Positions 1-9,734 of a stretch of 64,000 nt of DNA are shown one piece after another. The first letter of the stretch is position 1; each line of letters starts with the position of its first letter. The stretch is from Longimicrobiales bacterium (GTDB lineage: Bacteria > Gemmatimonadota > Gemmatimonadetes > Longimicrobiales > Gaopeijiaceae), in the NCBI GenBank assembly GCA_029245345.1, contig JAQWPM010000012.1, positions 310,001 to 374,000 of the forward strand, read 5' to 3'. A model generated the notes under the pieces. It did no database searches, was not told where the DNA came from, and worked only from the letters and a program-made list of their open reading frames with translations. Position numbers and translations under genes: made by a program.

Positions 1-487
1 CACTGAGACGTTTGTGAACGTCCTCCCGTCCGACCTCGCGGGCCTAGCGCTGGACCATGGAGCTACCTGGGTCGACTTCGACGGTGATGGGGACCTCGAT
101 CTTTCGGTGAACGGCGCTCCGGAGGACGGGGTCCATCTTCTTCTGCAAAACCTCCTGCGGCCCGAGTTCGCTGGACAGTCTCTCCAGGTGCGAGTGCTGG
201 ATGGGAGTGGTGCAGCTACCCGGACTGGCGCTGAGGTACGGCTCTTCGCGGCAGGAACGGACGAGCTTCTCGGCTTGCGACTCGTCGATTCGGGCTCTGG
301 GTACGACTCGCAGTCGGATCTCCCGGTTCATTTCGGACTCCCGGGGGCACAACCCGTAGACGTCGCGGTGACGATTCTGGCGGGAGGCGAGAGGCTCACA
401 GCTACGGTCACCGATGTCGACCCGGCTGAGTACCGAGGCCGTGTTCTCGAGCTTCGCGTGGGCCAAAACGGCGAGGTCGCGCGCTAG
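1..487 (+). CDS. FG-GAP / ASPIC-UnbV repeat protein, C-terminal part (partial)
   Basis: The reading frame is open from base 2 with no stop, so this is the tail of a gene that begins left of the window; the GTG at 14 is not a convincing start. The visible 161 or so residues contain an FG-GAP calcium-loop motif (DFDGDGDLDL) near the left edge. This is followed by an ASPIC/UnbV-type domain with a typical G-S-G-Y-x-SQ stretch and an HFGL motif. Such CRTAC1-like proteins are normally exported, propeller-forming and of unknown substrate. Translation ends at the TAG at 485-487. Confidence 0.75.
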   Translation, partial: TETFVNVLPSDLAGLALDHGATWVDFDGDGDLDLSVNGAPEDGVHLLLQNLLRPEFAGQSLQVRVLDGSGAATRTGAEVRLFAAGTDELLGLRLVDSGSGYDSQSDLPVHFGLPGAQPVDVAVTILAGGERLTATVTDVDPAEYRGRVLELRVGQNGEVAR

Positions 488-579
488 CGCTCAATACGCT
501 GGGCGCTTGTGCGACCCCCTATAAGGCCGCAGCATCGGAATCCGTTCGTATTTCGATGTTCGCAACGCTCGAGAATCGC

Positions 580-3285
580 ATGAACAGAGCTGTCTTTGCT
601 TCCGCCTGCCTCCTGTCCATATCCGCACCCGCCTTAGTGGCCCAGGAGGCCCAACGCCCCCTGACCCTTGATGACTACGGGGCCTGGAGCCGGATCACTC
701 AGGTATCGCTATCCCCAAACGGACAATGGATGGCCTACGCCCATCAACCGAACGACGGAGACGCGACATTCTTTGTGCGATCGCTGGACGGAGACGACAC
801 GCACGAGGCGATGAACGGGACCGTGGCGGCCTTCTCCAATGACGGGCGCTGGGTGGCGTTCTTGACCTCCCCCCCCGAAGAGGAAGCGGACCCACTCCGC
901 GAACAACGAGAGCCAATCCGGCGGGCACTCCATCTCATCGATCTCGCGACGGGCGAGGAATCCGAGGAGTCCTCTGTGCGCTCGTTCGCCTTCAGCGAAG
1001 ATGGGCGATTCCTCGCAATTCATCGCGAGAGGTCCGACGCGGACGCGGAACATGAGGGTTCCGATCTCATTCTGCGCGACTTGACCCAAGAGACGATGCT
1101 CAGCTTCGGGAACGTGTCAGGCTTCTCTTTCAACGAAGCCGGGGATCGCTTGGCATACCTCGTCGACGCAGATGCGATGTCGGGGAATGGGCTCTACCTG
1201 GTCACTCCGAGTGACGGACGGATTCGTCCGCTCGACACTGGCTCGCACAAATACGACGACCTGGCTTGGAACGATGCGGGCACGGGACTGGTCGCGCTCC
1301 GTGGATCCGAAGAGGAGGGTTTCGTCCAACGGGAAAACGTTCTAGTCATCGCTTCCGGCCTGGGCGGCTCGCCTCACACGTCGACGTACGACCCGTCCGA
1401 CGATACGTCCTTCCCCGCGGGATTCGTGCTTTCCGAACTCGCGAACACGCGGTGGACTCAGGACGGGGATCGTGTCGTCCTCGGGATCAAGGAGCAGGAA
1501 GCGGACGTCGACGAAGACGATGAAGAGGGGCCGAACGTCGACGTTTGGCACTGGGCAGACGACCGGCTCCAGTCCGTGCAGATGGTCCAGGCGAGCGCGG
1601 ACCGCCGCTCTACCTACACCTCCGTCTACAACGTGGATGACGGTCGCTTCGTACGCCTAGCCACAGACGCGATGCAGCGGGTCGACATCACAGACGACGG
1701 ACGTTGGGGGCTCGGCCGACACACTGGCAGCTACTTGGATGACCTGACCGTAGCCGGAGGACTCGTGGACTACGTGCGCATAGACCTCGAAAACGGCGAA
1801 CAGCGTGAAATGGTCAACGGCCTCCGCCGCGCGATGGGGACCTCTCCGGACGGCGAGTGGTTCATCTTTCTCCAAGACGAAGAAGTGCACGCCATGGAGA
1901 TCGCGTCGATGGAGCGCACGAATCTCTCTGAGCAATCCGGTGTCGACTTCGTAAACCGCGAGTTCGATCAAGTGAACGAGGCTCCGGCCCATGGTGTCGC
2001 GGGCTGGACCGAGGACGGGTCGATTCTCCTCTACGACAGATGGGACGTGTGGCAGGTCGCCCTCGATGGCGGGAGCGCCTTGAACCTTACAGGCGGCATG
2101 GGCGACGCCGAGAGCATCCGCTTCCGCATGGCTCGCCTCGATCCAGAAGCCGACTTCGTCGACCCAGATCAGACGATCCTGTCCGCATACGGCGAATGGA
2201 CAAAGAAGTCTGGCTACTTCCGCGCACGCCCTGGCCAGGCGCCGGAGCCGCTCCTGTTCAGCGACGAGATGGTCGGGCAGGTGCGTAAAGCAGCCGATGC
2301 AGACCGCGTCATCTTCACGCGGCAGACCTTCGAGCGATTCCCTGACTATTGGACTGCTGACACCGGCTTCAGGAATCCGACTCAGGTGACTGATGCGAAT
2401 CCGCAGATCGCAGAGTTCGCGTGGGGCCGCCGCGTCTTGGTCGACTACACGGACGATCGCGGCAATGACCTGCAGGCCACGCTCGCCTTGCCCGCCGGAT
2501 ACGTCGAAGGTCAACAATACCCGACCATCGTGTACTTCTACGAGAAGATGTCGCAGCGACACCATCAGTTCTCGATGCCGGTTTATGACGATCGACCGCA
2601 TATGTCGACGTACGCCAGCAACGGGTACGCCGTCCTCATGCCCGACATCGTGTACGACGACGGTTACCCAGGAAGTTCGGCTCTGGACGATGTCGTGAGC
2701 GCTGTCCAAGAGACGATCGAGTTAGGCTACGCCGATCCGGAAGCTGTCGGATTGCAGGGCCATTCTTGGGGAGGATACGAGACGTCGTTCATCCTCACGC
2801 AAACCGACATGTTCAAGACGATCATTACGGGCGCTCCGCTCACGAATCTCATGAGCATGAACAACATCCTCTACAAACGCTCCGGGAATCAAAACGGTCC
2901 CATTCTCCAATTCAGTCAGGGCCGCATGGGCGACCAGCCGTGGGACGACATGGAGCGTTGGATCAGTCAGTCACCGGTCCATCACGCGCCGAACATCGAG
3001 ACACCATTTCTGATTCTCCATGGTACGGAGGACGGAGCTGTGGACTGGAATCAGGGCCTCGAGATGTACACCGCGGCACGCCGACTCGGGAAAGAGGTCA
3101 TTCTGCTTTCGTACCCCGACGAACCACACCATCTGGCGAAGGAGGCGAACCAGAAGGACTTCCAGACTCGGATGAAGCAGTATTTCGATCACTACCTCAT
3201 GGGGCTTCCTGCTCCAGAATGGATCACAGACGGCGTGCCGTTCCTTCGCAAAGGGCGGGAAAGCTCGAGACGAGTGATTTCGTGA
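580..3285 (+). CDS. S9 family prolyl-oligopeptidase-type serine peptidase, exported
   Basis: 901 residues from the ATG at 580. That start was chosen over an in-frame ATG at 556 because it begins a clean signal peptide (MNRAVF followed by a hydrophobic run ending ALVAQ). A long N-terminal beta-propeller-like part is followed by an alpha/beta hydrolase domain. The nucleophile lies in GHSWGG (Ser about residue 729), the acid in HGTEDGAVDW (Asp about 818) and the base in DEPHHL (His about 850), the order expected for S9 peptidases. It probably degrades peptides in the periplasm. The exact subfamily (DPP-IV-like or acylaminoacyl-peptidase-like) cannot be fixed by eye. An acidic stretch rich in Asp and Glu occurs near residue 310. 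Confidence 0.88.
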   Translation: MNRAVFASACLLSISAPALVAQEAQRPLTLDDYGAWSRITQVSLSPNGQWMAYAHQPNDGDATFFVRSLDGDDTHEAMNGTVAAFSNDGRWVAFLTSPPEEEADPLREQREPIRRALHLIDLATGEESEESSVRSFAFSEDGRFLAIHRERSDADAEHEGSDLILRDLTQETMLSFGNVSGFSFNEAGDRLAYLVDADAMSGNGLYLVTPSDGRIRPLDTGSHKYDDLAWNDAGTGLVALRGSEEEGFVQRENVLVIASGLGGSPHTSTYDPSDDTSFPAGFVLSELANTRWTQDGDRVVLGIKEQEADVDEDDEEGPNVDVWHWADDRLQSVQMVQASADRRSTYTSVYNVDDGRFVRLATDAMQRVDITDDGRWGLGRHTGSYLDDLTVAGGLVDYVRIDLENGEQREMVNGLRRAMGTSPDGEWFIFLQDEEVHAMEIASMERTNLSEQSGVDFVNREFDQVNEAPAHGVAGWTEDGSILLYDRWDVWQVALDGGSALNLTGGMGDAESIRFRMARLDPEADFVDPDQTILSAYGEWTKKSGYFRARPGQAPEPLLFSDEMVGQVRKAADADRVIFTRQTFERFPDYWTADTGFRNPTQVTDANPQIAEFAWGRRVLVDYTDDRGNDLQATLALPAGYVEGQQYPTIVYFYEKMSQRHHQFSMPVYDDRPHMSTYASNGYAVLMPDIVYDDGYPGSSALDDVVSAVQETIELGYADPEAVGLQGHSWGGYETSFILTQTDMFKTIITGAPLTNLMSMNNILYKRSGNQNGPILQFSQGRMGDQPWDDMERWISQSPVHHAPNIETPFLILHGTEDGAVDWNQGLEMYTAARRLGKEVILLSYPDEPHHLAKEANQKDFQTRMKQYFDHYLMGLPAPEWITDGVPFLRKGRESSRRVIS

Positions 3286-3326
3286 GCTGACGACCGCGCG
3301 CCTGTGCACTGGCAGCGCTGTTCCTC

Positions 3327-3629
3327 TTGGGCGGGTGCGTGAGGGGCGGAAGTGCGCGCGGACAGAGTACGCGTATGATCACCGCCGAAGACCTCGTGCC
3401 AGGCCGATACTCGAACGCCATGGACACCATTACGAAGCTTCACCCCGGTTGGATGAACAGAGTCACCGACATCTTCGCGGACGGTCACCGGATAGACGAA
3501 GAGGACCTGCGGCTTGAAACTCCCGCTTCCATTCAGAGCATCAGCCTCCTCCAATGCGAGCAGGCGATGATCAAGTGTCCGGTGCGCTGCGTGTCGCAGA
3601 CCTATCTGGAGATCGTCCGGAGACGATAG
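3327..3629 (+). CDS. small TonB-plug-like lipoprotein, start uncertain
   Basis: About 85-100 residues. From MITAEDLV onward the order of motifs matches short plug-domain proteins: a LHPGW segment, a FADGHRI segment where a YVDG motif is usual, an LR-x-ETPASIQSI segment and a C-terminal LEIVRRR. The frame is open back to 3291 and encodes a hydrophobic stretch ending in a lipobox LLGGC (Cys codon at 3336-3338). No ATG or GTG precedes that stretch; the first usable start is the TTG at 3327, inside it. Either a CTG start is used (3309) or the 5' end is damaged. It follows the S9 peptidase by about 40 bases, so it may be cotranscribed. Confidence 0.5.
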   Translation: MGGCVRGGSARGQSTRMITAEDLVPGRYSNAMDTITKLHPGWMNRVTDIFADGHRIDEEDLRLETPASIQSISLLQCEQAMIKCPVRCVSQTYLEIVRRR

Positions 3630-3644
3630 TCGCTGACGCCCGAA

Positions 3645-6600
3645 CTACCAGCTCTCGATCTTGTCCTGAGCTGTGAAGAACAGCACTCGTTCCTTCACGG
3701 GATCACCGGTCAGACGGGTCCAAGCCTCCGCATAGAGATCGACTTGGCGGCGATACGCATCCACACGTGTGCCGAAGTCGGGGTCGGTGCCGACGTCAGT
3801 CTTATAGTCCGCGATGACCCAGCCACCCTTCTCGCGGAACGCGAGATCGATGACACCTTCCAGGATCTCTGGAACGTCCGACTCCTCTTTTTGCTCCCGC
3901 GCCGGAGATGGTGCTTCGATCGCCATCCCAAAGAGGTCCAGCTGTTTTTTCCCCTTGGTGAGCTCTGTCGCTTCCACGGGGGGCTGCTCGGCGGCGGTCT
4001 CGCGCACATGGACAACGGAGAACGGCACCTCGGCTAAGACCTTGTCCGCAGCTTGTGCACGCGCCCACAACTTCGAAGCGAACACCTTTTCCACCACGGC
4101 CAACAGTTCCATCAATTCAGTGGGGTCACCGTGGTCATCCTTCGGACGCTCGTAGTCGATCAGCAGATCACGACACACCACCCGAAGCGCTTCTGACGAC
4201 ACGCCCGCTGCCGCTGCGGCGAGCGCCCCGTGGACGGCACTCCCCCATGAAAATCCTCGAAATGCTCCGCGGGGCACAGCTTCCCCAGATGGAACGTCCG
4301 AAGTCGCGTGGGATGGATCTCCTTTGGCGATTTCGGTCACCGATCGGTGCCTGAACGACGGCGCTCTCAGTTCCTCCAAGCGAAGCTGCGCTGCTTCCGC
4401 CGCGGCATGCGCGTCCTCTGGAGACAGATCGACAACATCGGGTTCGGGCGGCTCGACCGCGAACAGCCGTAGCTCTTCGGCCCGTTCGTCCAGCCACCCG
4501 TCCAGCGCCCTCCACGGCGACCGGCCTGGTCCCCCGGGCCAACGGGCCACCAGCAACTCTTTCTTCGCACGCGTAGCGGCTACGTACAGCAGGCGCACCT
4601 CCTCCGCCGCTTCGAAACCACGCTCCTTCGCATCCTTCTCATCCCAACCCTCCGGGAGCGCGAGAACCTGGTCGCCTCCCCAGCCTCCGCGCGATTCGGT
4701 CACGCGCAGATAACCCAGGGCCGTGCCGTCCTCGCCTCGGCTCATGTGAATTTCAGGATTTCTGGCCCGAGCCCCGGTCGGGTCCGCGAGCACGACGACT
4801 TCTGCCTCAAGCCCCTTCGCCTGATGCAGATTCATGAGTCGCACCACATCAGGCCTTCCAGGCTCAAGCGGTGCCTCAGCCTCGGAAAGATCGAGGGCGG
4901 CGCGCAGGGCCTCGAGAGCACCGGGCAAGGAGGCGTCTCCGGCCAGCGCAGCCGCCCGCACCGCGTCCAGGGCGTAGAGCAACGCCCCAGCGCGTAACGA
5001 GCCAAGGTCACCTGCCGCGGCGAAGGGCAGAAGGCCGAGTTCGCTGGTCACACGAGAGACGAACACGTCGGCTGGTCCGGTACTGGCCGCTCTCCACCAG
5101 ACACCCAATACCTCGAGCGCGGCATCCACGTCGGGGTGCCCGCCACCCCGAGGTCGAATAATTTCGAAGGCGCCACCCGCCAAACGGTGTTGGACCAAAC
5201 GTTCGTAATCGATGCCGAAAAACAGCCCGACCAAGACAGCCAGTACCTTCACTGGATTCGTCGGGTCGATCATACATTCCAGCAACGCTTGGAGTTCGCG
5301 GAGCTCCTGCTCGACTCCGACACCGGCTCCGGTGACTTGCACGGGAACGGAGTGCCCTTCGAGCGCTCTGGCGTAGACTGCGATGTTCGAACGCAGACGT
5401 GTGAGAATCAGGAAGTCACCAGCAGTGCGCTCACCGGAGGCCAGCCGTTCGGCGATCCAAGTCGCGATGCGACCCGCATCGTCTTCAGCCGCACCCCGAT
5501 TCGTTCTTCCTTCCGGAGCGATGGCGTACCAAAAGACCCCGTCCGGCTCATCGTTCTGGGGAGGCCGTGTGTTGAGCGGCTCGAACGAAGCTTGCTCCGG
5601 CGTAGCCTCAGGAGGAAAGAACCCCTCCTCTTGGAACAACTCGTTCACGAGATCCCCAATGGGAGGGCGTGAACGAAAGTTCGTGGTAAGCTCCAGCACG
5701 TCCCCGAAGTCCCGAAAACGGTCCTTCACGAAGCCATAAAGCTGGATGTCCGCGCGGCGGAAGCGGTAGATGCTTTGTTTGGGATCCCCCACCACGAAAA
5801 GAGCTCCCTCCCGCGGCGCGACAGACCTCCAATCCGTGGTGAGCGGCGGCTCATCACCTTCCGGCTCCTCCTCATTCGGCTCGGAGGCGAGGAGCAGCAT
5901 GATCTCGGCCTGGAGTGGATCGGTGTCTTGGAACTCGTCGATCAGAATCCGGCGGTATCGGCGCCCTAACTGTTTTCTGACATCGTTGTTTCCGCGCAGA
6001 AGATCCGCCGTGAGCACCAGCAGGTCCTGGAAGTCGAGCCGCCCCGTGCGCTTCCGGTGCGCCGCGAAGTCTCGCGCCGCGTGAAGGCCGAGCCGGACAG
6101 CCAGCCGATACCGGTGACCGTACCATCGGTTCACCAAACGGTGAGCCGGTGTGTCCCCGACCCCGAACGCATTCACGTTGTCGCATAGGGCCTTCGCCAA
6201 GTCCCCATCCTTCCAACGGTTCTTCGTGATCTTGTGAGGAGTCGATCCACTCTTACACAACTTGGACAGAGCATCAAAGAGCTCCGGAGGCTTCTTCCAC
6301 CCCGTGACATCGCGGGTGAAGTGGAGCGTCCGTAGCTTCTTCTGGAGAGGATCCCAACTCCGCTGTGGTTCGTGGTCCGGCATCAGCTCCCATGCGCGAT
6401 CTACGAGTTCCTCAAGCTGTCCGCAGACCTCGGTCAGCTCGGACGGTTTTGGAGAAGCCACCTCATCCGTCGGGAAGTCGACGTCGGGATTTTCGACCAA
6501 GTGATTGAAGAGCCCCCAGAGACGCGATGGCTGTAGTCCGGCATCGGACAACTCTTCGAGGATCGGGTCGGCATCGCGGACGAGCCGTTCGAGGTACGCC

Positions 6601-7061
6601 TCCCAGAAATGGCGCCGGACCCGAATTCGTTCTTCGACGGGAAGTTCCTGAAACGCCGGATCCAGACCGACTTCCAACGGACGCTCTCTAAGGAGCCGAG
6701 CGCAGAACGCGTGGATTGTCCCGATGAAAACCCGATCGATGTCATCGAGAGCCCTCGCAAGCCGCTCTCGCAGCAGATCATCACCCCCACCACCCGCTTC
6801 CTCTCGGACCCGGTGTTCGAGACGGATCTGGAAACGCTCTCGCAGCTCCGCAGCAGCTTTTCGTGTGAACGTGACGGCCGCAATTTCCTCGACCGTGGCC
6901 TTTCCGGACCCGACCAGCGCAACCATGCGAGAAACCAACTCGGTAGTCTTGCCCGAGCCGGCCCCGGCCTCCACGAGGAGATTCATCTCGAGGTCGATCG
7001 AGATGCGTTCGCGCGCGGGCGCGTCGTGAAAAGGCAGTGAAACCACTGCGTTATCGGTCAT
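3645..7061 (-). CDS. addA: AddA/RecB-like UvrD helicase with C-terminal PD-(D/E)XK nuclease
   Basis: 1138 residues from the ATG at 7061 (an in-frame start at 7106 would add 15 residues). Walker A is EAGAGSGKTTEL near residue 35, followed by the superfamily 1 motif AVTFTRKAAAELRERF. Motif II is LIDEFQDTDPLQ and a VVGDPKQSIYRFRRAD motif follows. The C-terminus carries a RecB-type nuclease core with EGVIDLAF and WVIADYKTD. These are the features of the AddA subunit of AddAB/RexAB-type double-strand-break resection enzymes. The likely partner is the AddB-like gene at 15366-18497, which is not adjacent. It lies downstream of the FHA/protease gene, whose stop is at 7114. Confidence 0.85.
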   Translation of the reverse strand: MTDNAVVSLPFHDAPARERISIDLEMNLLVEAGAGSGKTTELVSRMVALVGSGKATVEEIAAVTFTRKAAAELRERFQIRLEHRVREEAGGGGDDLLRERLARALDDIDRVFIGTIHAFCARLLRERPLEVGLDPAFQELPVEERIRVRRHFWEAYLERLVRDADPILEELSDAGLQPSRLWGLFNHLVENPDVDFPTDEVASPKPSELTEVCGQLEELVDRAWELMPDHEPQRSWDPLQKKLRTLHFTRDVTGWKKPPELFDALSKLCKSGSTPHKITKNRWKDGDLAKALCDNVNAFGVGDTPAHRLVNRWYGHRYRLAVRLGLHAARDFAAHRKRTGRLDFQDLLVLTADLLRGNNDVRKQLGRRYRRILIDEFQDTDPLQAEIMLLLASEPNEEEPEGDEPPLTTDWRSVAPREGALFVVGDPKQSIYRFRRADIQLYGFVKDRFRDFGDVLELTTNFRSRPPIGDLVNELFQEEGFFPPEATPEQASFEPLNTRPPQNDEPDGVFWYAIAPEGRTNRGAAEDDAGRIATWIAERLASGERTAGDFLILTRLRSNIAVYARALEGHSVPVQVTGAGVGVEQELRELQALLECMIDPTNPVKVLAVLVGLFFGIDYERLVQHRLAGGAFEIIRPRGGGHPDVDAALEVLGVWWRAASTGPADVFVSRVTSELGLLPFAAAGDLGSLRAGALLYALDAVRAAALAGDASLPGALEALRAALDLSEAEAPLEPGRPDVVRLMNLHQAKGLEAEVVVLADPTGARARNPEIHMSRGEDGTALGYLRVTESRGGWGGDQVLALPEGWDEKDAKERGFEAAEEVRLLYVAATRAKKELLVARWPGGPGRSPWRALDGWLDERAEELRLFAVEPPEPDVVDLSPEDAHAAAEAAQLRLEELRAPSFRHRSVTEIAKGDPSHATSDVPSGEAVPRGAFRGFSWGSAVHGALAAAAAGVSSEALRVVCRDLLIDYERPKDDHGDPTELMELLAVVEKVFASKLWARAQAADKVLAEVPFSVVHVRETAAEQPPVEATELTKGKKQLDLFGMAIEAPSPAREQKEESDVPEILEGVIDLAFREKGGWVIADYKTDVGTDPDFGTRVDAYRRQVDLYAEAWTRLTGDPVKERVLFFTAQDKIESW

Positions 7062-7113
7062 CGCGGCAATGTGGTCTCGGCAGGGGTCTGGGGGAAGGTG
7101 TCCCAAGGGCGCG

Positions 7114-8673
7114 CTAATTTCCCTCTGCGCGGTCCAGCAACGCCCGCACCCGATCTGCCGGTACGCCCAGGTTGGAGCCGCCGAACTCGGGGAGAATCGC
7201 AGTGTTCACAGCCACGACCTCACCTGCAAGCGTCAGGACCGGACCGCCACTCCCCCCGCTCGTGGTTTCAGCGTCATAAACAACACGGGCAGAAGTGACC
7301 TGACCCACGATGCCTCGCGTGGCCAGCGGCTGCATGAAGCCCGCTAGGGATAAACGTTCCGCCTGTTCGTAGAAATCCACGACGCCATCACTCTGGAGCT
7401 GTGCCACGAAGTAAGCTTCGCTGCGAGCCATGAGAGCCCTCAATCCAAGCGGATACCCCACGACGATCACCGCATCACCCGGAACGGGGGCAGCGTTCGC
7501 GAGCGAGACGAAAGGAAGTCGGCCGGACATGTCCACTGCCTCCAGCACCGCAAGATCCGCATCGTCGGCCGCGACCATCAACTCGACATCAAAAGGACCC
7601 GCGATGTCGGGGAGGTAACCCACGAATCGATGCCACTCCGCCCTGAAGCCTGAGGCCAAAATCCCACGGGCCGCGTCGTCGAATTCCCACGGGATCGCGA
7701 CGTGGCGGTTCGTTACCACGAGGCCATCGGCGCTCGCTACGAAGCCCGTTCCAGTTACGAATATCTCGAGCGGCGGCCCCTCTCCCTCCAAACTGAGCGC
7801 CGGATGCCCTAAGGGATTCGCAACAGGTCTTCCATCTGGGCCCAGGATCATTCGAAGCGGCCGATCGGTACCCGGCTCCATGAACTGATAGGACCCCTGC
7901 AGGAACAGCGTGGCTTGAGCCGCCGCCGCAACGACACGGGCATTCGCGGTCGAGCGTGCTTCTAGTGAATCGACCCGGTCCCGCGTGGCCCTCAACTCCG
8001 TGGCCACCTCCGCGAGATCATCCGCGTTCAGCTTTTGGGCGCTCGCTGTCTCCACGAGGGCGGATAGTCCTTCCACCCGTTGAATCTCATCGGTCAACTG
8101 ATCTTGCAGTTCAGCATTCCGATTCCCCAGCACGACGATGGCGGCTGTCAGAGACAGGAGCGCGAGCACCATGAAGGCTCGGAACGATCGAGACGTGTTC
8201 GTCACCAACTCACGGGGCACGCCAGTCGCAAAAGAGGAGGCCTTCCGGACCACCGTCTGTTCCATGCGCGCACACTCCAAGCAGTCCTCAAATACCTGCG
8301 GAAGTGACTTGTACGGCTCGATGCCCGCCTCATAGATCCGGAAACGGAGTAGCGCTCCATCGCGTCCGATCTCGAGTACGTCACCGGACGCCAAAACGAG
8401 ATGTTCGACAGCCTCACCATTCACCCACACTTCGGCGTCGGGAGATGTCGTGATCTCGTAGGTATCGCCCCTGCGCGTCAGGGTGGCATGGTGCGGCAGG
8501 GGCAGGGGTTCAGTGTCCGAAGGAATACGGACCGCACAACTCGGATCCGTCCCCACACATGAACGTTCTCCGCCCAACCGCACGGTCGTGCCCCTACGAC
8601 TGCCAGACAAAAACACGACGACAAGGATCGCCTCACTGGGTGCCGGCAGTCCGTGAGTGTGACCGCTGGTCAC
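7114..8673 (-). CDS. membrane protein: FHA-like domain, TM helix, coiled coil, trypsin-like protease
   Basis: 519 residues, GTG start directly abutting the stop of the aldo-keto reductase gene. Residues 15-115 look like a divergent FHA (phosphothreonine-binding) domain with a conserved His (61) and a WVNG turn, but the usual GR pair is missing. One membrane helix spans about 167-183, a charged heptad-like segment about 185-245, and an S1C/DegP-like protease domain about 300-515. Its triad is His324 (VTNRHV), Asp373 (DADLAV) and Ser475 (GGSGGP). The topology predicts a cytoplasmic FHA sensor joined to a periplasmic protease. No PDZ domain is visible. Substrate unknown. Confidence 0.8.
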   Translation of the reverse strand: MTSGHTHGLPAPSEAILVVVFLSGSRRGTTVRLGGERSCVGTDPSCAVRIPSDTEPLPLPHHATLTRRGDTYEITTSPDAEVWVNGEAVEHLVLASGDVLEIGRDGALLRFRIYEAGIEPYKSLPQVFEDCLECARMEQTVVRKASSFATGVPRELVTNTSRSFRAFMVLALLSLTAAIVVLGNRNAELQDQLTDEIQRVEGLSALVETASAQKLNADDLAEVATELRATRDRVDSLEARSTANARVVAAAAQATLFLQGSYQFMEPGTDRPLRMILGPDGRPVANPLGHPALSLEGEGPPLEIFVTGTGFVASADGLVVTNRHVAIPWEFDDAARGILASGFRAEWHRFVGYLPDIAGPFDVELMVAADDADLAVLEAVDMSGRLPFVSLANAAPVPGDAVIVVGYPLGLRALMARSEAYFVAQLQSDGVVDFYEQAERLSLAGFMQPLATRGIVGQVTSARVVYDAETTSGGSGGPVLTLAGEVVAVNTAILPEFGGSNLGVPADRVRALLDRAEGN

Positions 8674-9717
8674 CTACACACCTTCTGCATTCAGGTCGTA
8701 GTGCATGATCCGGCCATGGCGACCGTCGCGATCACGTTCGAGCCCGAAGACAGGACCGGAGGGCCCCGGAGCAGCGTCGATGAGTCCGCGGATCCGATCG
8801 TTATCGCGCGCTGTCAGAGCGAATCGAAAGGCGCCGAGATTACGCTCCATCTGTCCTAATCGGGTCGCTCCAACGATCACTGCCGCCACCGCCCGCTGAT
8901 CGAGCACAAAACGAAGAGCTACGGACGCGATATCCGTCTCATGCCCATCCGCCACCTCGCGCAGAGTGCGAAGGAGCGCCTGTAGCGCATCCCATCCTCC
9001 GAATTCATCGATGATGAGTCGGTACTTAACGAGCGAACGATTCGTGCTCGCGGCGGGATCCGGAGCACCTAGCCAGCGGTCCGTCAGAAAGCCCCCGGCG
9101 AGGGTTCCAAAACAGAGGAGACCCATGTCTTTTTGCACCGCATAGGTTGTCAGCGCTCCCTCAGCTCGCCGATCCAGGAGCGAGTATTGGATTTGATTCG
9201 ACACCAGTCGCCCGCCCGCGTCCTGCGCCCTCTCGATCCTCTCCACGTCGAGGTTGGTCACTGCGAGATGCCGGATCTTCCCCGCATCACGCAGGTCGGA
9301 GAGGTACTCCACCGCGTCCTCGGAGCCTGGCACGTCGTCCCGCCACCAGTAGAACTGGACGAGATCGAGCCGCTCGATCCCGAGTCGGGTCAAAGACCGA
9401 TGGATGATGTCATTGACGTAAGAACGGTCCAACTGCTCGAGCGCATCATAGTCGGGTACAAATTTGGTGTGCACCTGGAGCGCACAAGCGGTCGAGGTGG
9501 ACGCCCACTTCTTCAGGAAGCGCCCATACAGCTCTTCCACACCGGTGTAGATGTCAGCACAGTCAAAGGTCGTCACGCCCAACTCGGCGGAAGCCATGAG
9601 CACGTCGACCGTGGAATCGATGGCCTCCCCAGAGAGCCTGTGGCCTTCAGAGAATTGCCACCCGCCGTGAATGATCCGGGAGACCGAGTAGTCCCCCGCG
9701 AGCGTCCCAAATTCCAT
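8674..9717 (-). CDS. aldo/keto reductase
   Basis: 347 residues from the ATG at 9717; the longer frame upstream reads through the TIGR04076 gene and lacks family similarity. The TIM-barrel reductase family is shown by FDCADIYTGVEELYG, giving Asp52 and Tyr57, and by TKF (Lys85). At the place of the catalytic His the sequence is DLVQFYWWRDD, so His is replaced by Tyr (about 123). The C-terminal part has VGATRLGQMERN, typical of NADPH binding. The gene follows the TIGR04076 gene by 17 bases and abuts the FHA/protease gene, suggesting one transcript. Substrate unknown. Confidence 0.85.
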   Translation of the reverse strand: MEFGTLAGDYSVSRIIHGGWQFSEGHRLSGEAIDSTVDVLMASAELGVTTFDCADIYTGVEELYGRFLKKWASTSTACALQVHTKFVPDYDALEQLDRSYVNDIIHRSLTRLGIERLDLVQFYWWRDDVPGSEDAVEYLSDLRDAGKIRHLAVTNLDVERIERAQDAGGRLVSNQIQYSLLDRRAEGALTTYAVQKDMGLLCFGTLAGGFLTDRWLGAPDPAASTNRSLVKYRLIIDEFGGWDALQALLRTLREVADGHETDIASVALRFVLDQRAVAAVIVGATRLGQMERNLGAFRFALTARDNDRIRGLIDAAPGPSGPVFGLERDRDGRHGRIMHYDLNAEGV

Positions 9718-9734
9718 ACGACTTGGGTCGGGGT

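Noticed and set aside
1657-2709. 350-codon open frame on the minus strand inside the S9 peptidase gene
   Set aside because: It is antisense to a well-supported peptidase, shows no recognisable domain and reflects the codon bias of a high-GC gene.
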